A stretch of DNA of 34,825 bases. Origin: CAYFPS01 sp964345075. GTDB lineage: Bacteria; CAIWAD01. This document shows positions 23,594 through 30,279 of this stretch, piece by piece (the first letter of the stretch is position 1; each line of letters starts with the position of its first letter). Under the pieces are notes generated by a model that was given only the letters and a program-made list of their open reading frames with translations, did no database searches and was not told the origin of the DNA. The translations under genes and the position numbers were made by a program. Location of the stretch: the NCBI GenBank assembly GCA_964345075.1, contig CAYFPS010000028.1, positions 1 through 34,825 on the forward strand. Reading direction: 5' to 3'.

Positions 23594-25665
23594 TGACTCT
23601 ATTTCCTCAAATTACATCAGATTTCTATTCATATCAAACAGATGAAGATAAAGGCATAAAAACTAGAATGGAGGAGACTTATGCTCAGTCTATTACTATT
23701 AATCAGTCATTTTGGTCAGAAGCTGATTTAGACTCACGATTTAAAGCTGGAGATCAAAGTCTTTGGGATGATGTATATGGAAATCTTCCAGCATTTCGCA
23801 GGCGTGTATTTAATTTTAATCGTATTAGGCGCGTCTGCAACATGATAACAGGTTATCAAAGACGAAATAGAAAATCCTCTATTGCAATTCCCATGGAAAA
23901 TTCAGATCAAACAACAGCTGATCAATTCACTAAAATTTTAATTTGGTCTATGCAGAAAGATAATACATTAGATACTATATCTCAAGCATTTGACGGTGCC
24001 GTCACAACTGGAATGAATCTTCTTTCCGTCTGGATGGATTATAGAGAGGACCCAATAAATGGAGATATTCGTGTTGATAATGTGTCTTATAATGGTTATC
24101 TTATTGACCCGTTTTTTAGAAAGCATGACTTAAGTGATTGCAATTATGTATGGAGAAGAAAGTGGCTTACAAAAACACAAATTAAATCTCTACTTCCAGA
24201 CAGAAAATCTGATATAGATAAACTTTATACTCAGCGTGGTGGAGATGGTAAATTTCAATTCATGCCAGAATCTTACAATTACGGAATGGAAGATTTACTG
24301 ACTTATGATGAATACTGGTATAGAGATTATCGCAATCAAAAGCTTTTGGTAGATGTCAAAACTGGCGAAACAATGGAATGGCAAGGTTTGGATGAAGATC
24401 TTGACCTATTTTTAAGCCAATATCCAGAAATCACAGTTATTGATAACAAAATTCAAACTGCGAAGTTGGCTATCGTAGTACAAGGAATTGTTATGTACCA
24501 TGGCCCAAACCCAATGGGAATTGATAAATATCCCTTTGTACCGGTACTTGGGTATTATGAGCCCCAGCTTCCCTATTTTCCATGGAGAATACAAGGAGTG
24601 GTAAGAGGGCTGCGCGATAGTCAATTTCTTTATAACAGAAGAAAAGTAATTGAGCTTGATATTCTCGAATCTCAGATTAATTCTGGGTGGAAATATAAAG
24701 CTGATTCATTAATTAATCCTAAAGATGTATTTTTACAAGGACAAGGTAGAGGGCTTGCTTTAAAACAAGATGCACAAATGTCGGATGTGGAACAAATACA
24801 ACCTCCCGCTGTTCCCCCTTCTATGATAGAGTTATCAAAGATCTTGGGTGAGGAAATCCAACAAATATCAGGAGTAAATGAGGAGCTTCTCGGAAGTGCT
24901 CAAGACGATAAAGCTGGTGTGTTGTCGATGCTTCGCCAGGGAGCTGGCCTCACTACTCTTCAAACTTTATTTGATCAACTTGATTTTTCACAAAAATTAC
25001 TGGGAAGAGTATTTTTGGATTTAATTCAATCAAACTTTTCACCTGGAAAGATTAACAGAATAATCGGAGAAGAACCTGCTCCTCAATTTTATTCGAAAGC
25101 ATTTGGTAAATATGACGTGGGTATTGAAGAAGGAACTGATAGTACCACTCAAAGACAAATGCAATTTCAACAGCTTATTGCTCTTAAAGAGCTGGGGCTA
25201 CCTATTCCTACTAACGTCCTTCTTGAGGCATCTACGCTTCAAAATAAACAAGAGCTCGTGGAAGCGATTGGCCAAGAGGAGAAACAACAATCTGAAATGC
25301 AACAACTTCAGATGGATTTAGCTATCAAAAATGAAGAGGCTAAAATTAAAGACCTCGAATCACGGGCTGAGGCAAATACGGGGCTCGGATTAGAACGTGC
25401 CTCTAGAATACAAGAAAACCGTGCTCTTGCTATTGAAAGGTTGGCAGAAGCGGAAAAGGATAGAAATCTTGGAACGCTTGATCTAGTTAAAACAATGAAA
25501 GAACTAGAAGGCATTGATATTGCTCAGCTAGAATCTCTTTTGAGAATGGCTCAATATATCAAAAGCATTGAATCGCCAGAAGAAATTCAAGAAGCAAGAC
25601 AGGTTCAAACCCCAAACATAGAAGAATTGGCTGTTATGGCCAAAGGAGAAAAAAATGGCTTATAA
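23593..25665 (+). CDS. Portal protein (P22-like)
   Basis: 690 residues, close to the length of podovirus portals. The early core FKAGDQSLWDDVYGNLPAFR, then FNRIRRVCNMITGYQRRNRK is the diagnostic N-terminal region of P22-type portals. The middle has VQGIVMYHGPNPMGIDKYPF and VVRGLRDSQFLYNRRKVIEL. The C-terminal about 120 residues form a long Gln/Glu/Ala-rich helix (EMQQLQMDLAIKNEEAKIKD onward), like the helical barrel of P22 portal. It forms the dodecameric ring through which terminase pumps DNA and onto which the adaptor docks. Its end overlaps the next small gene by 11 bases. Confidence 0.9.
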   Translation: MTLFPQITSDFYSYQTDEDKGIKTRMEETYAQSITINQSFWSEADLDSRFKAGDQSLWDDVYGNLPAFRRRVFNFNRIRRVCNMITGYQRRNRKSSIAIPMENSDQTTADQFTKILIWSMQKDNTLDTISQAFDGAVTTGMNLLSVWMDYREDPINGDIRVDNVSYNGYLIDPFFRKHDLSDCNYVWRRKWLTKTQIKSLLPDRKSDIDKLYTQRGGDGKFQFMPESYNYGMEDLLTYDEYWYRDYRNQKLLVDVKTGETMEWQGLDEDLDLFLSQYPEITVIDNKIQTAKLAIVVQGIVMYHGPNPMGIDKYPFVPVLGYYEPQLPYFPWRIQGVVRGLRDSQFLYNRRKVIELDILESQINSGWKYKADSLINPKDVFLQGQGRGLALKQDAQMSDVEQIQPPAVPPSMIELSKILGEEIQQISGVNEELLGSAQDDKAGVLSMLRQGAGLTTLQTLFDQLDFSQKLLGRVFLDLIQSNFSPGKINRIIGEEPAPQFYSKAFGKYDVGIEEGTDSTTQRQMQFQQLIALKELGLPIPTNVLLEASTLQNKQELVEAIGQEEKQQSEMQQLQMDLAIKNEEAKIKDLESRAEANTGLGLERASRIQENRALAIERLAEAEKDRNLGTLDLVKTMKELEGIDIAQLESLLRMAQYIKSIESPEEIQEARQVQTPNIEELAVMAKGEKNGL

Positions 25666-25903
25666 AGAAGCTCAAAAAGTTATGGATAAAATGATGGATG
25701 TTAGCAGAGAGAAAGGATATATGGGAATGATATCTGAAGACATGTCTGCACCTGCAAACCTTCCACAGAATGTTATTCAAAAAGAATATCCTCGATGTGA
25801 ATATGCATCTTACGATTTAGATGATACTATTAAAGAAATTGATAGCAATAAAGACGATAGTGTTAGAAAAGTTCAGAAGAATAAATCTAAGAGTATGTAT
25901 TAA
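25655..25903 (+). CDS. Small unknown protein after portal (82 aa)
   Basis: 82 residues; starts AYKEAQKVMDKMMDVSREKG, Met-rich, and ends with a charged tail (IKEIDSNKDDSVRKVQKNKS). AAAGGAG lies 6 bases before the ATG, within the portal gene. It opens a run of seven very small genes on the same strand between portal and the membrane gene at 27145. No family is recognised; a virion or packaging accessory role is suggested only by position. Confidence 0.6.
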   Translation: MAYKEAQKVMDKMMDVSREKGYMGMISEDMSAPANLPQNVIQKEYPRCEYASYDLDDTIKEIDSNKDDSVRKVQKNKSKSMY

Positions 25904-25905
25904 TT

Positions 25906-26076
25906 ATGGTAATGCCACGACCATCAGGAAAAGCTCAAAAAATTGCTAACATGACGATTCCAGGTTTGGACAAAAATTTAAAAACCTCGTCTTATAGAAA
26001 GAAAAAGAGCAAAATGAATGATGATGTTGAAATGAAAATCGTTAATATTAATGAGCATAGAGGAAGAGACATATGA
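25906..26076 (+). CDS. Small basic protein (56 aa)
   Basis: Translates as MVMPRPSGKAQKIANMTIPG... ending ...IVNINEHRGRDI, 56 residues, basic and Lys-rich in the middle (SSYRKKKSKMNDD). It begins 2 bases after the preceding stop; a second in-frame ATG lies at 25912. It overlaps the next ATG by four bases. Function unknown; evidence is tight packing in the gene run and lack of any other reading frame here. Confidence 0.5.
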   Translation: MVMPRPSGKAQKIANMTIPGLDKNLKTSSYRKKKSKMNDDVEMKIVNINEHRGRDI

Positions 26077-26297
26077 TCCCAGGAAGAAAACAATATTCTG
26101 ATGATCGTCTCGAAAAGTCGGAAGATTCAGCCAAAATTCCTGAAAAGGTATTTCGGAAAACAATTACAGATCTTCGAGATGATGGAGGATATGAATTAGA
26201 TGATCAGGAACAAGAGCGTTTCTATCATCATATGATGTCTGCTAGGCATAAATTTATGTCTAGTCACCATAAAAGACAGTCTTATAGTAAAAAATAA
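26073..26297 (+). CDS. Small charged protein (74 aa)
   Basis: 74 residues, strongly charged: IPGRKQYSDDRLEKSEDSAK, IPEKVFRKTITDLRDDGGYE, then a His-rich helix RFYHHMMSARHKFMSSHHKR. GGAAGAG lies 6 bases before the ATG. The C-terminal His/Met cluster (HHMM, HKFM, SHHKR) could bind a metal, but this is not supported by a known motif. Part of the portal-downstream run of tiny genes. Confidence 0.55.
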   Translation: MIPGRKQYSDDRLEKSEDSAKIPEKVFRKTITDLRDDGGYELDDQEQERFYHHMMSARHKFMSSHHKRQSYSKK

Positions 26298-26315
26298 CTT
26301 TATTTTGTTTGCAGT

Positions 26316-26345
26316 CTAGGGAGGAATCGAAAGTGAACTTCCTAG
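26316..26345 (+). other. Intercistronic hairpin
   Basis: CTAGGGAG (26316-26323) can pair with CTTCCTAG (26338-26345), seven Watson-Crick pairs and one G-U, around a 14-base loop. It lies 16 bases before the next ATG. There is no U tract, so a role in mRNA stability or processing within the small-gene run is more likely than termination. Confidence 0.4.
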
Positions 26346-26360
26346 TTATTGGAGGATAAA

Positions 26361-26510
26361 ATGCCATTTAAAAGTCAAGCCCAGAGAAAATTTATGTATG
26401 CCAACAAACCAAAAATGGCTCGTGAGTGGGAATCTGTTACCTCTAAAGGAAAAAAGCTTCCTTATAAGGTAAAGAAAAAGAAGATTTCTAAAACTTCGAG
26501 AAAAAAATGA
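26361..26510 (+). CDS. Small conserved basic phage protein (49 aa)
   Basis: Translates as MPFKSQAQRKFMYANKPKMA... ending ...KTSRKK, 49 residues, very basic. The segment FKSQAQRKFMYANKPKMAREWE with GKKLP after it is a pattern I recognise in small proteins of many podoviruses ('FkSeAQrrfmwak.Peia..w'), usually near portal or capsid genes; function unknown. TTGGAGGAT lies 4 bases before the ATG. The stop overlaps the next start (ATGA). Confidence 0.7.
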   Translation: MPFKSQAQRKFMYANKPKMAREWESVTSKGKKLPYKVKKKKISKTSRKK

Positions 26511-26698
26511 GTTGGCATTATTTCCCACATATTCCTGAAGTGGGAGCTCATATCTTAGTCAAATATAAAAATTGTCCTGAAGGAAATTTTATTGAACTTA
26601 CAATTCGTGAATGGGAAGGTTTAGAGCATATTGAAAAATGGTGTTATTTTGATGATTATGAAGAAGTGAAAAAACGAAAGCTTTTAAACCCAGGATAA
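26507..26698 (+). CDS. Small DUF551-like protein (63 aa)
   Basis: 63 residues: SWHYFPHIPEVGAHILVKYK, then FIELTIREWEGLEHIEKWCY, FDDYEEV. The opening W with a later P-x-V-G-x-x-I-L-V-K and a closing aromatic cluster is a shortened version of the DUF551 pattern, seen more clearly at 29856 and in parts of the proteins at 18759 and 31217. It overlaps the preceding gene by four bases. No activity is known for the family. The family link is tentative. Confidence 0.55.
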   Translation: MSWHYFPHIPEVGAHILVKYKNCPEGNFIELTIREWEGLEHIEKWCYFDDYEEVKKRKLLNPG

Positions 26699-26701
26699 AT
26701 T

Positions 26702-26827
26702 ATGAAACGTAAGATAATTAAACATCTAAAAGATGACATTAAAATGTTTAAAGAAGAAGCAAAGGAAGATAAAAAATTAATTAAATCACTAAAGAAAAAA
26801 AAGAAGAAAAAAGTTAAGAGGAAATAA
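26702..26827 (+). CDS. Lysine-rich micropeptide (41 aa)
   Basis: Translates as MKRKIIKHLKDDIKMFKEEA... then a tract of seven lysines and a VKRK end, 41 residues, almost half Lys. It is probably an amphipathic helix followed by a nucleic-acid-binding tail. It starts 3 bases after one gene and its stop overlaps the ATG of the next by one base. It may help condense or package DNA, by composition only. Confidence 0.45.
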   Translation: MKRKIIKHLKDDIKMFKEEAKEDKKLIKSLKKKKKKKVKRK

Positions 26828-27012
26828 TGGCGAAAAAAAAGTATTGGATAAAGGATGCTATCAAGAAACCTGGTGCCTTACGTAAAACTTTAGGTGTAAA
26901 AAAAGGTCAGGATATACCTGCTAGCAAGTTAAAAGCTGCTGCTAAGAAAAAAGGTAAAACTGGTCAGCGTGCTAGGTTAGCAGAAACTTTAAAAAGCTTT
27001 AAAAAGAAATAA
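26827..27012 (+). CDS. Small basic phage protein, 'KPGALRKTLG' family
   Basis: 61 residues, basic: WIKDAIKKPGALRKTLGVKK, QDIPASKLKAAAKKKGKTGQ, RARLAETLKSFKKK. The combination 'KPGALrktLGv..g..IPasKL..aakk.GktgqRArLAetLk' recurs in many phage genomes that I recall, usually among virion genes; it is a small helical, probably DNA- or capsid-associated protein of unknown function. It closes the run of tiny genes after the portal. AGAGGAA lies just upstream, overlapping the preceding gene. Confidence 0.7.
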   Translation: MAKKKYWIKDAIKKPGALRKTLGVKKGQDIPASKLKAAAKKKGKTGQRARLAETLKSFKKK

Positions 27013-27057
27013 TTTCATAAGGAAGGTTTTTTTTCTATTTTGTTTAAATGCACTCGG

Positions 27058-27083
27058 GTGTATATATGTTTATTTATATACAC
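27058..27083. promoter_or_regulatory. 9-bp inverted repeat upstream of the membrane coiled-coil gene
   Basis: GTGTATATA (27058-27066) and TATATACAC (27075-27083) form a perfect inverted repeat with an 8-base spacer in the 132-base gap before 27145. A TATGAT box (27084-27089) touches its right arm. An operator overlapping a promoter is a natural reading. The HTH (18514) and RHH (8582) proteins are the candidate ligands. Confidence 0.5.
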
Positions 27084-27144
27084 TATGATATATATTAATC
27101 ATTTTGAAACTTTTATCCTCAAATAGAGGAGTTGAGGATGAATC

Positions 27145-27489
27145 ATGAAGAAGCCCTCAGTCTCTTGGTTATATTTAGCACTATTTGGTGTGTCATTCGT
27201 TGGAATAGGGATAGCTTTAGAGGTTTGTAGAAATAACAATTTATACGCTTTTAGTCATAGTTTAGATATGCACGCAAATGAACATGAAATTGAAGAAGCA
27301 TATAAACGACGTCAACAAGCAGAAATGGAAGATAGGAAAAGAATAGAAGAAGATAGAAAACGTCAAGAAGAACAAAAACGAATAGAAGAAATTAGAAGAA
27401 AAAATGAGGAACTTAAGATAAGACGTCAAGAGGAGGAAAGAAGAGAGCGCGCAGAATGGCAAGAAGAAAATAGAAGAAAATATTCTTAA
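27145..27489 (+). CDS. Membrane-anchored long coiled-coil protein
   Basis: 114 residues: a transmembrane segment at about residues 7-26 (SWLYLALFGVSFVGIGIALE), a short spacer, then an uninterrupted Arg/Glu/Gln-rich helix (EEAYKRRQQAEMEDRKRIEE and onward to the end). It is preceded by its own spacer with an inverted repeat, so it may be regulated separately from the genes before it. Same architecture as the 85-residue protein at 15878 without clear sequence identity. Possible i-spanin or membrane effector; no partner is identified. Its stop shares TTAA (27486-27489) with the convergent gene. Confidence 0.6.
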   Translation: MKKPSVSWLYLALFGVSFVGIGIALEVCRNNNLYAFSHSLDMHANEHEIEEAYKRRQQAEMEDRKRIEEDRKRQEEQKRIEEIRRKNEELKIRRQEEERRERAEWQEENRRKYS

Positions 27490-27635
27490 TTTTCTTTAAA
27501 TGCGTGTTTGAGGTCTTTGGTAATTTCTCTTATTTTGAAGTAATCTTCATACTCAAAACACTCATTTAATTTTTTTAATGCCTCATTGAGAGTAATTGTT
27601 TCATCTCCGAGGATTTCATCAATTTTTTCGTCCAT
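27486..27635 (-). CDS. Small acidic helical protein (49 aa)
   Basis: Translates as MDEKIDEILGDETITLNEAL... ending ...KDLKHAFKEN, 49 residues, two predicted helices. AAGGG lies 8 bases before the ATG, within the preceding gene. It is the last gene of the minus-strand operon that begins near 30092, and its stop is convergent with the coiled-coil gene. Function unknown. Confidence 0.55.
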   Translation of the reverse strand: MDEKIDEILGDETITLNEALKKLNECFEYEDYFKIREITKDLKHAFKEN

Positions 27636-27816
27636 TTTTCTTACCCTTTCTAGAAGTTACTAAAAATATCCTTGGTACATTTATCCATCTAATAATGTTT
27701 TTTTTCAAGTGCCTATCATAACGATGAACACGCAAATTAATGAAAAACTTAGAGTCTTTTTTCATACCTATAACATCAGGTAACTCTATTTGGTATTTTT
27801 TATGCGATGTTGACAT
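27619..27816 (-). CDS. Small basic protein (65 aa)
   Basis: 65 residues, basic and strand-rich: YQIELPDVIGMKKDSKFFIN, LRVHRYDRHLKKNIIRWINV, ending RIFLVTSRKGKKNGRKN. Charge and size would suit nucleic-acid binding, but there is no recognised motif. It overlaps its neighbours by 17 bases on both sides, in different frames, as throughout this operon. Confidence 0.55.
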   Translation of the reverse strand: MSTSHKKYQIELPDVIGMKKDSKFFINLRVHRYDRHLKKNIIRWINVPRIFLVTSRKGKKNGRKN

Positions 27817-28030
27817 TAACTTCTTCAGTTTCTAATAGATTAATAAGATGATCGACACTTTCAGAAAGCTTTTTTATTTTTTTCTCTTGTTCGTTATAAC
27901 GTTGGAAAATTCCTTTTCGAAGTTTGTCTTGTTGTCCTTCTAAAATAAGTAATCTTTCAAGCTGGAAAGACTCATGAGTCATAAGTCCTTCAAACATATC
28001 AAGTTGTTGATTATTTTGTATTTTTTCCAT
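27800..28030 (-). CDS. Small coiled-coil protein (76 aa)
   Basis: 76 residues from the ATG at 28030; a GTG at 28042 is an alternative. The N-terminus is Asn/Gln-rich (EKIQNNQQLDMFEGLMTHES) and the rest is a heptad-type helix (FQRYNEQEKKIKKLSESVDH, LINLLETEEV). No family is recognised. It is likely a dimerising accessory protein in the minus-strand operon. Confidence 0.55.
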   Translation of the reverse strand: MEKIQNNQQLDMFEGLMTHESFQLERLLILEGQQDKLRKGIFQRYNEQEKKIKKLSESVDHLINLLETEEVNVNIA

Positions 28031-28031
28031 T

Positions 28032-28250
28032 TTATTTCTCACAATTATATTTTACAGTATGTTTAATTTCAGTTAGTTGGTTTGAAAGATGAAGAAAAGA
28101 ATTATTCATCATTTTTAGAATCGTTTCTATTTTTATGAGTCTTTCATTGAAATCAGTTGATAATGATAAAGTCTCTTCTTTTTTCATGGATCTTTTTAAT
28201 TGATCAGATGAGCATTTAGATATAGCATGCTTAAATGTTTTTCTTGCCAT
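28032..28250 (-). CDS. Small helical protein (72 aa)
   Basis: 72 residues: a basic start (ARKTFKHAISKCSSDQLKRS), then a coiled-coil-like helix (DFNERLIKIETILKMMNNSF, LHLSNQLTEIKHTV). AAAGGAG lies 5 bases before the ATG, one of the best ribosome binding sites in this operon. It overlaps the upstream gene by 20 bases. Function unknown. Confidence 0.6.
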   Translation of the reverse strand: MARKTFKHAISKCSSDQLKRSMKKEETLSLSTDFNERLIKIETILKMMNNSFLHLSNQLTEIKHTVKYNCEK

Positions 28251-28713
28251 TTAGTCTCCTTTGTATAAGTGATGTTTTTAGAAGCTTTGAGTTAAAATTA
28301 TCTTCCCTTTCAGAATTTATATCATATTGACTTACAACTTTATATTTAACCTTACTACATCCAAAAATCATTTCGAGAATCTCAAATGTTCGTTTTAGAA
28401 CAATTCTAAATTCTGAAGGCATTCTTTCGTTAGCTTCTGCCAAACCTTCGTTTAGATTTTGTAATTGAATCGTTTGATTTGTATTAACAGGTTTTATTTT
28501 TTTCAGAATTTTTTGTGTTTCATGTATAGTTTTTTGGATTAAACGAATATCATCATAAACAGGAAACTCGCTTATTTTAACTACTTCAATACACCATTTG
28601 ATATGTCGGATATTATCACGTACTTCCATTAAAAGTTCGTTGCATTTGTGTTTTTTTTCAATTTCGTATTTAGAAAAATGTGATTGGCAAAGAATTGCAA
28701 GTTCAGTAGACAT
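28231..28713 (-). CDS. Helical protein of unknown function (160 aa)
   Basis: 160 residues, all-helical in appearance, with alternating charged and hydrophobic residues: FSKYEIEKKHKCNELLMEVR, DNIRHIKWCIEVVKISEF, LIQKTIHETQKILKKIKP, RIVLKRTFEILEMIFG. No signal peptide or membrane span. AAAGG lies 6 bases upstream of the ATG. It lies between a Cys/His-bearing protein and a small coiled-coil protein in the same operon; several helical proteins here could form one complex, but that is only suggested by proximity. Confidence 0.6.
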   Translation of the reverse strand: MSTELAILCQSHFSKYEIEKKHKCNELLMEVRDNIRHIKWCIEVVKISEFPVYDDIRLIQKTIHETQKILKKIKPVNTNQTIQLQNLNEGLAEANERMPSEFRIVLKRTFEILEMIFGCSKVKYKVVSQYDINSEREDNFNSKLLKTSLIQRRLNGKKNI

Positions 28714-28721
28714 ATAAACCT

Positions 28722-29270
28722 TTATTTAAATAATATTTTTGAATAATTCATTGGTCGATCATAAAATGTTTCAATTTGTAATCTTTTCTGATTATGACAT
28801 GCATGCCATGTATTGTAATTATTATAATTAGGATTTGCGGGAACATCCCACCATCCACAAAAACAATAATAAATACCTTCTTTTATCCCAGAAAAACAGC
28901 TTGAAACTTTTTCAATTTGAAAATCATAATAAGAAGGGGATTTTTCTTTAATGGTTTGAAATCTATTGTTTAGAAAATCAACTGCAGATTTTTGTGAATG
29001 ATTCAATTCTGAAAATGAATCTAATAAAAGTTTGATTTTCTTAGAATATTTTTTACATTTAGAAAAAAGTTCCCCTCGATCATGATCAATGATTCGACCA
29101 TGATGATTTGTCAAATGTAAATTGCCATTATATAATCTATTCGTTTCATCTAGCGATTGTAAGGTCGTTGCAATTTTGATTATTTTCTCTTCTATCTTAG
29201 CATCTTCAAGAGACTGCGTGGATCTATCTTGAGAATTAAGATGAAAAGAAAGGTCTAGAAAAATTGACAT
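28722..29270 (-). CDS. Unknown protein with a Cys/His-rich C-terminus
   Basis: 182 residues from the ATG at 29270, which has GGAGG 7 bases upstream; an upstream TTG lacks one. The first 110 residues are helical (EEKIIKIATTLQSLDETNRL, FSKCKKYSKKIKLLLDSFSE). The C-terminal part has YYCFCGWWDVP followed by NNYNTWHACHNQKR: CxC then HxCH, a spacing that could hold one zinc ion. No known family fits. It follows the serine recombinase gene by 23 bases and is probably cotranscribed with it. Confidence 0.6.
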   Translation of the reverse strand: MSIFLDLSFHLNSQDRSTQSLEDAKIEEKIIKIATTLQSLDETNRLYNGNLHLTNHHGRIIDHDRGELFSKCKKYSKKIKLLLDSFSELNHSQKSAVDFLNNRFQTIKEKSPSYYDFQIEKVSSCFSGIKEGIYYCFCGWWDVPANPNYNNYNTWHACHNQKRLQIETFYDRPMNYSKILFK

Positions 29271-29293
29271 AATTCCCTCCAAAACATTTGAAT

Positions 29294-29845
29294 TTATATC
29301 ATTTTCAAGTAATTATAAAGAGTTACTTTCGAAATATTATACATAAGACAGATTTCTTTTATAGATAATTGTTTTTTTGAGTAAATTTCTTTCATTCTTT
29401 TAATTTTTTCTTTGGAAAGTTTTGACGGTCGTCCAACATGTACCCCTCGTTTTCTCGCTCCCTCTAGTCCTTGTCTAATACGCTCTAGATTTCTCATTCT
29501 TTCGTTTTCAGCGATCATTGCCATAAAATTAAACATCATCTTACCGGTAGCTGTTCTTGTGTCCATATCAATTCCCAATATGACTAAATGGATATCACTG
29601 GCATGAAGATGTTCTAAAAGAATAGCTAAGTCTTTCGTGGAACGACCAAGTCTATCAATTCCTGTAACCATTAAGGTATCATCTGCTCGGATAAACTCCA
29701 TCATTCGATCAAATTGAATTTTCTTTGCATTATATCCAGAAATTACATCAGAAAATATCCTATCACAACCAGCATCTTTTAAAAGAGCGATTTGATTTTC
29801 TAATGATTGTTTTGGTGTAGAAATTCGAGCATATCCAAATTTCAT
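29294..29845 (-). CDS. Serine recombinase (resolvase/invertase family)
   Basis: 183 residues, the usual size of small serine recombinases. Catalytic domain: GYARISTPKQS with nucleophile Ser9 and Arg7, DRIFSDVISG, IDRLGRSTKDLAIL with the conserved Arg pair, and MMFNFMAMIAENERM leading into helix E. The C-terminal HTH spans about residues 150-183 (LSIKEICLMYNISKVTLYNY). Such enzymes invert, resolve or integrate DNA at short paired sites. I found no invertible segment or crossover pair, so its target is unknown: phage multimer resolution, inversion of a host or phage segment, or integration all remain open. Confidence 0.9.
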   Translation of the reverse strand: MKFGYARISTPKQSLENQIALLKDAGCDRIFSDVISGYNAKKIQFDRMMEFIRADDTLMVTGIDRLGRSTKDLAILLEHLHASDIHLVILGIDMDTRTATGKMMFNFMAMIAENERMRNLERIRQGLEGARKRGVHVGRPSKLSKEKIKRMKEIYSKKQLSIKEICLMYNISKVTLYNYLKMI

Positions 29846-29855
29846 TATTTTATCC

Positions 29856-30092
29856 TTAGTATTTTGGCAAATCTGGGATTGGAGCCCAGTGTGTTACAGG
29901 CCATTTTTCATATTTAATATCCAATAATTTTCCAGTGTTTGAATCAAAATAATTGTCTCCACTTCTTTTTGCTATATGGAGATAAACAGAAAAAAACATT
30001 TTACTTGCTCTTCTCCAATATATATGGGATACAAGAACATCTTCATTTTTTGGTGGCATTTGTCTCTTAATAGAAATCCAAGAATTACTCAT
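29856..30092 (-). CDS. DUF551 family protein
   Basis: 78 residues from the ATG at 30092, where the family normally begins; an in-frame TTG at 30149 would add 19 residues but has no spaced ribosome binding site. The pattern SWISIKRQMPPKNEDVLVSH ... WPVTHWAPIPDLPKY is the full DUF551 signature: W-I-S near the start, M-P-P, the V-L-V strand and the closing VTHW-x-P-x-P. The family is common in phages and prophages and has no known activity. It is the first gene of the minus-strand operon and lies 10 bases before the recombinase. Confidence 0.75.
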   Translation of the reverse strand: MSNSWISIKRQMPPKNEDVLVSHIYWRRASKMFFSVYLHIAKRSGDNYFDSNTGKLLDIKYEKWPVTHWAPIPDLPKY

Positions 30093-30236
30093 TTCAAACC
30101 GTAAAGAAATTAAATTAATGAGAGTATAATTTACTTCACTTATTTTCAACCTTTTTTAACCACAAAGAACCAATCATTGTTAAATATGTTTATTGACAGT
30201 AAAAAAATAAAATGGGTGGTTTTTTTACTTATGCTT

Positions 30237-30245
30237 TGCTATAAT
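30237..30245 (+). promoter_or_regulatory. Extended -10 promoter of the beta-barrel gene
   Basis: TGCTATAAT, an extended -10 box with a perfect TATAAT at 30240-30245, lies 34 bases before the ATG of the gene at 30280. The -35 position (30217-30222, TGGTTT) is weak, as allowed for extended -10 promoters. This is the clearest single promoter in the window. Confidence 0.6.
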
Positions 30246-30279
30246 GAAGGGCTCTTAAACTTTCTAAAAGGAAAAAGAA

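Noticed and set aside
27013..27057. Terminator after the small-gene run
   Set aside because: There is a run of eight Ts at about 27027-27034, but no stem can be formed immediately before it.
29412..29606. Plus-strand frame opposite the serine recombinase
   Set aside because: It is antisense to conserved catalytic-domain codons and lacks a ribosome binding site.
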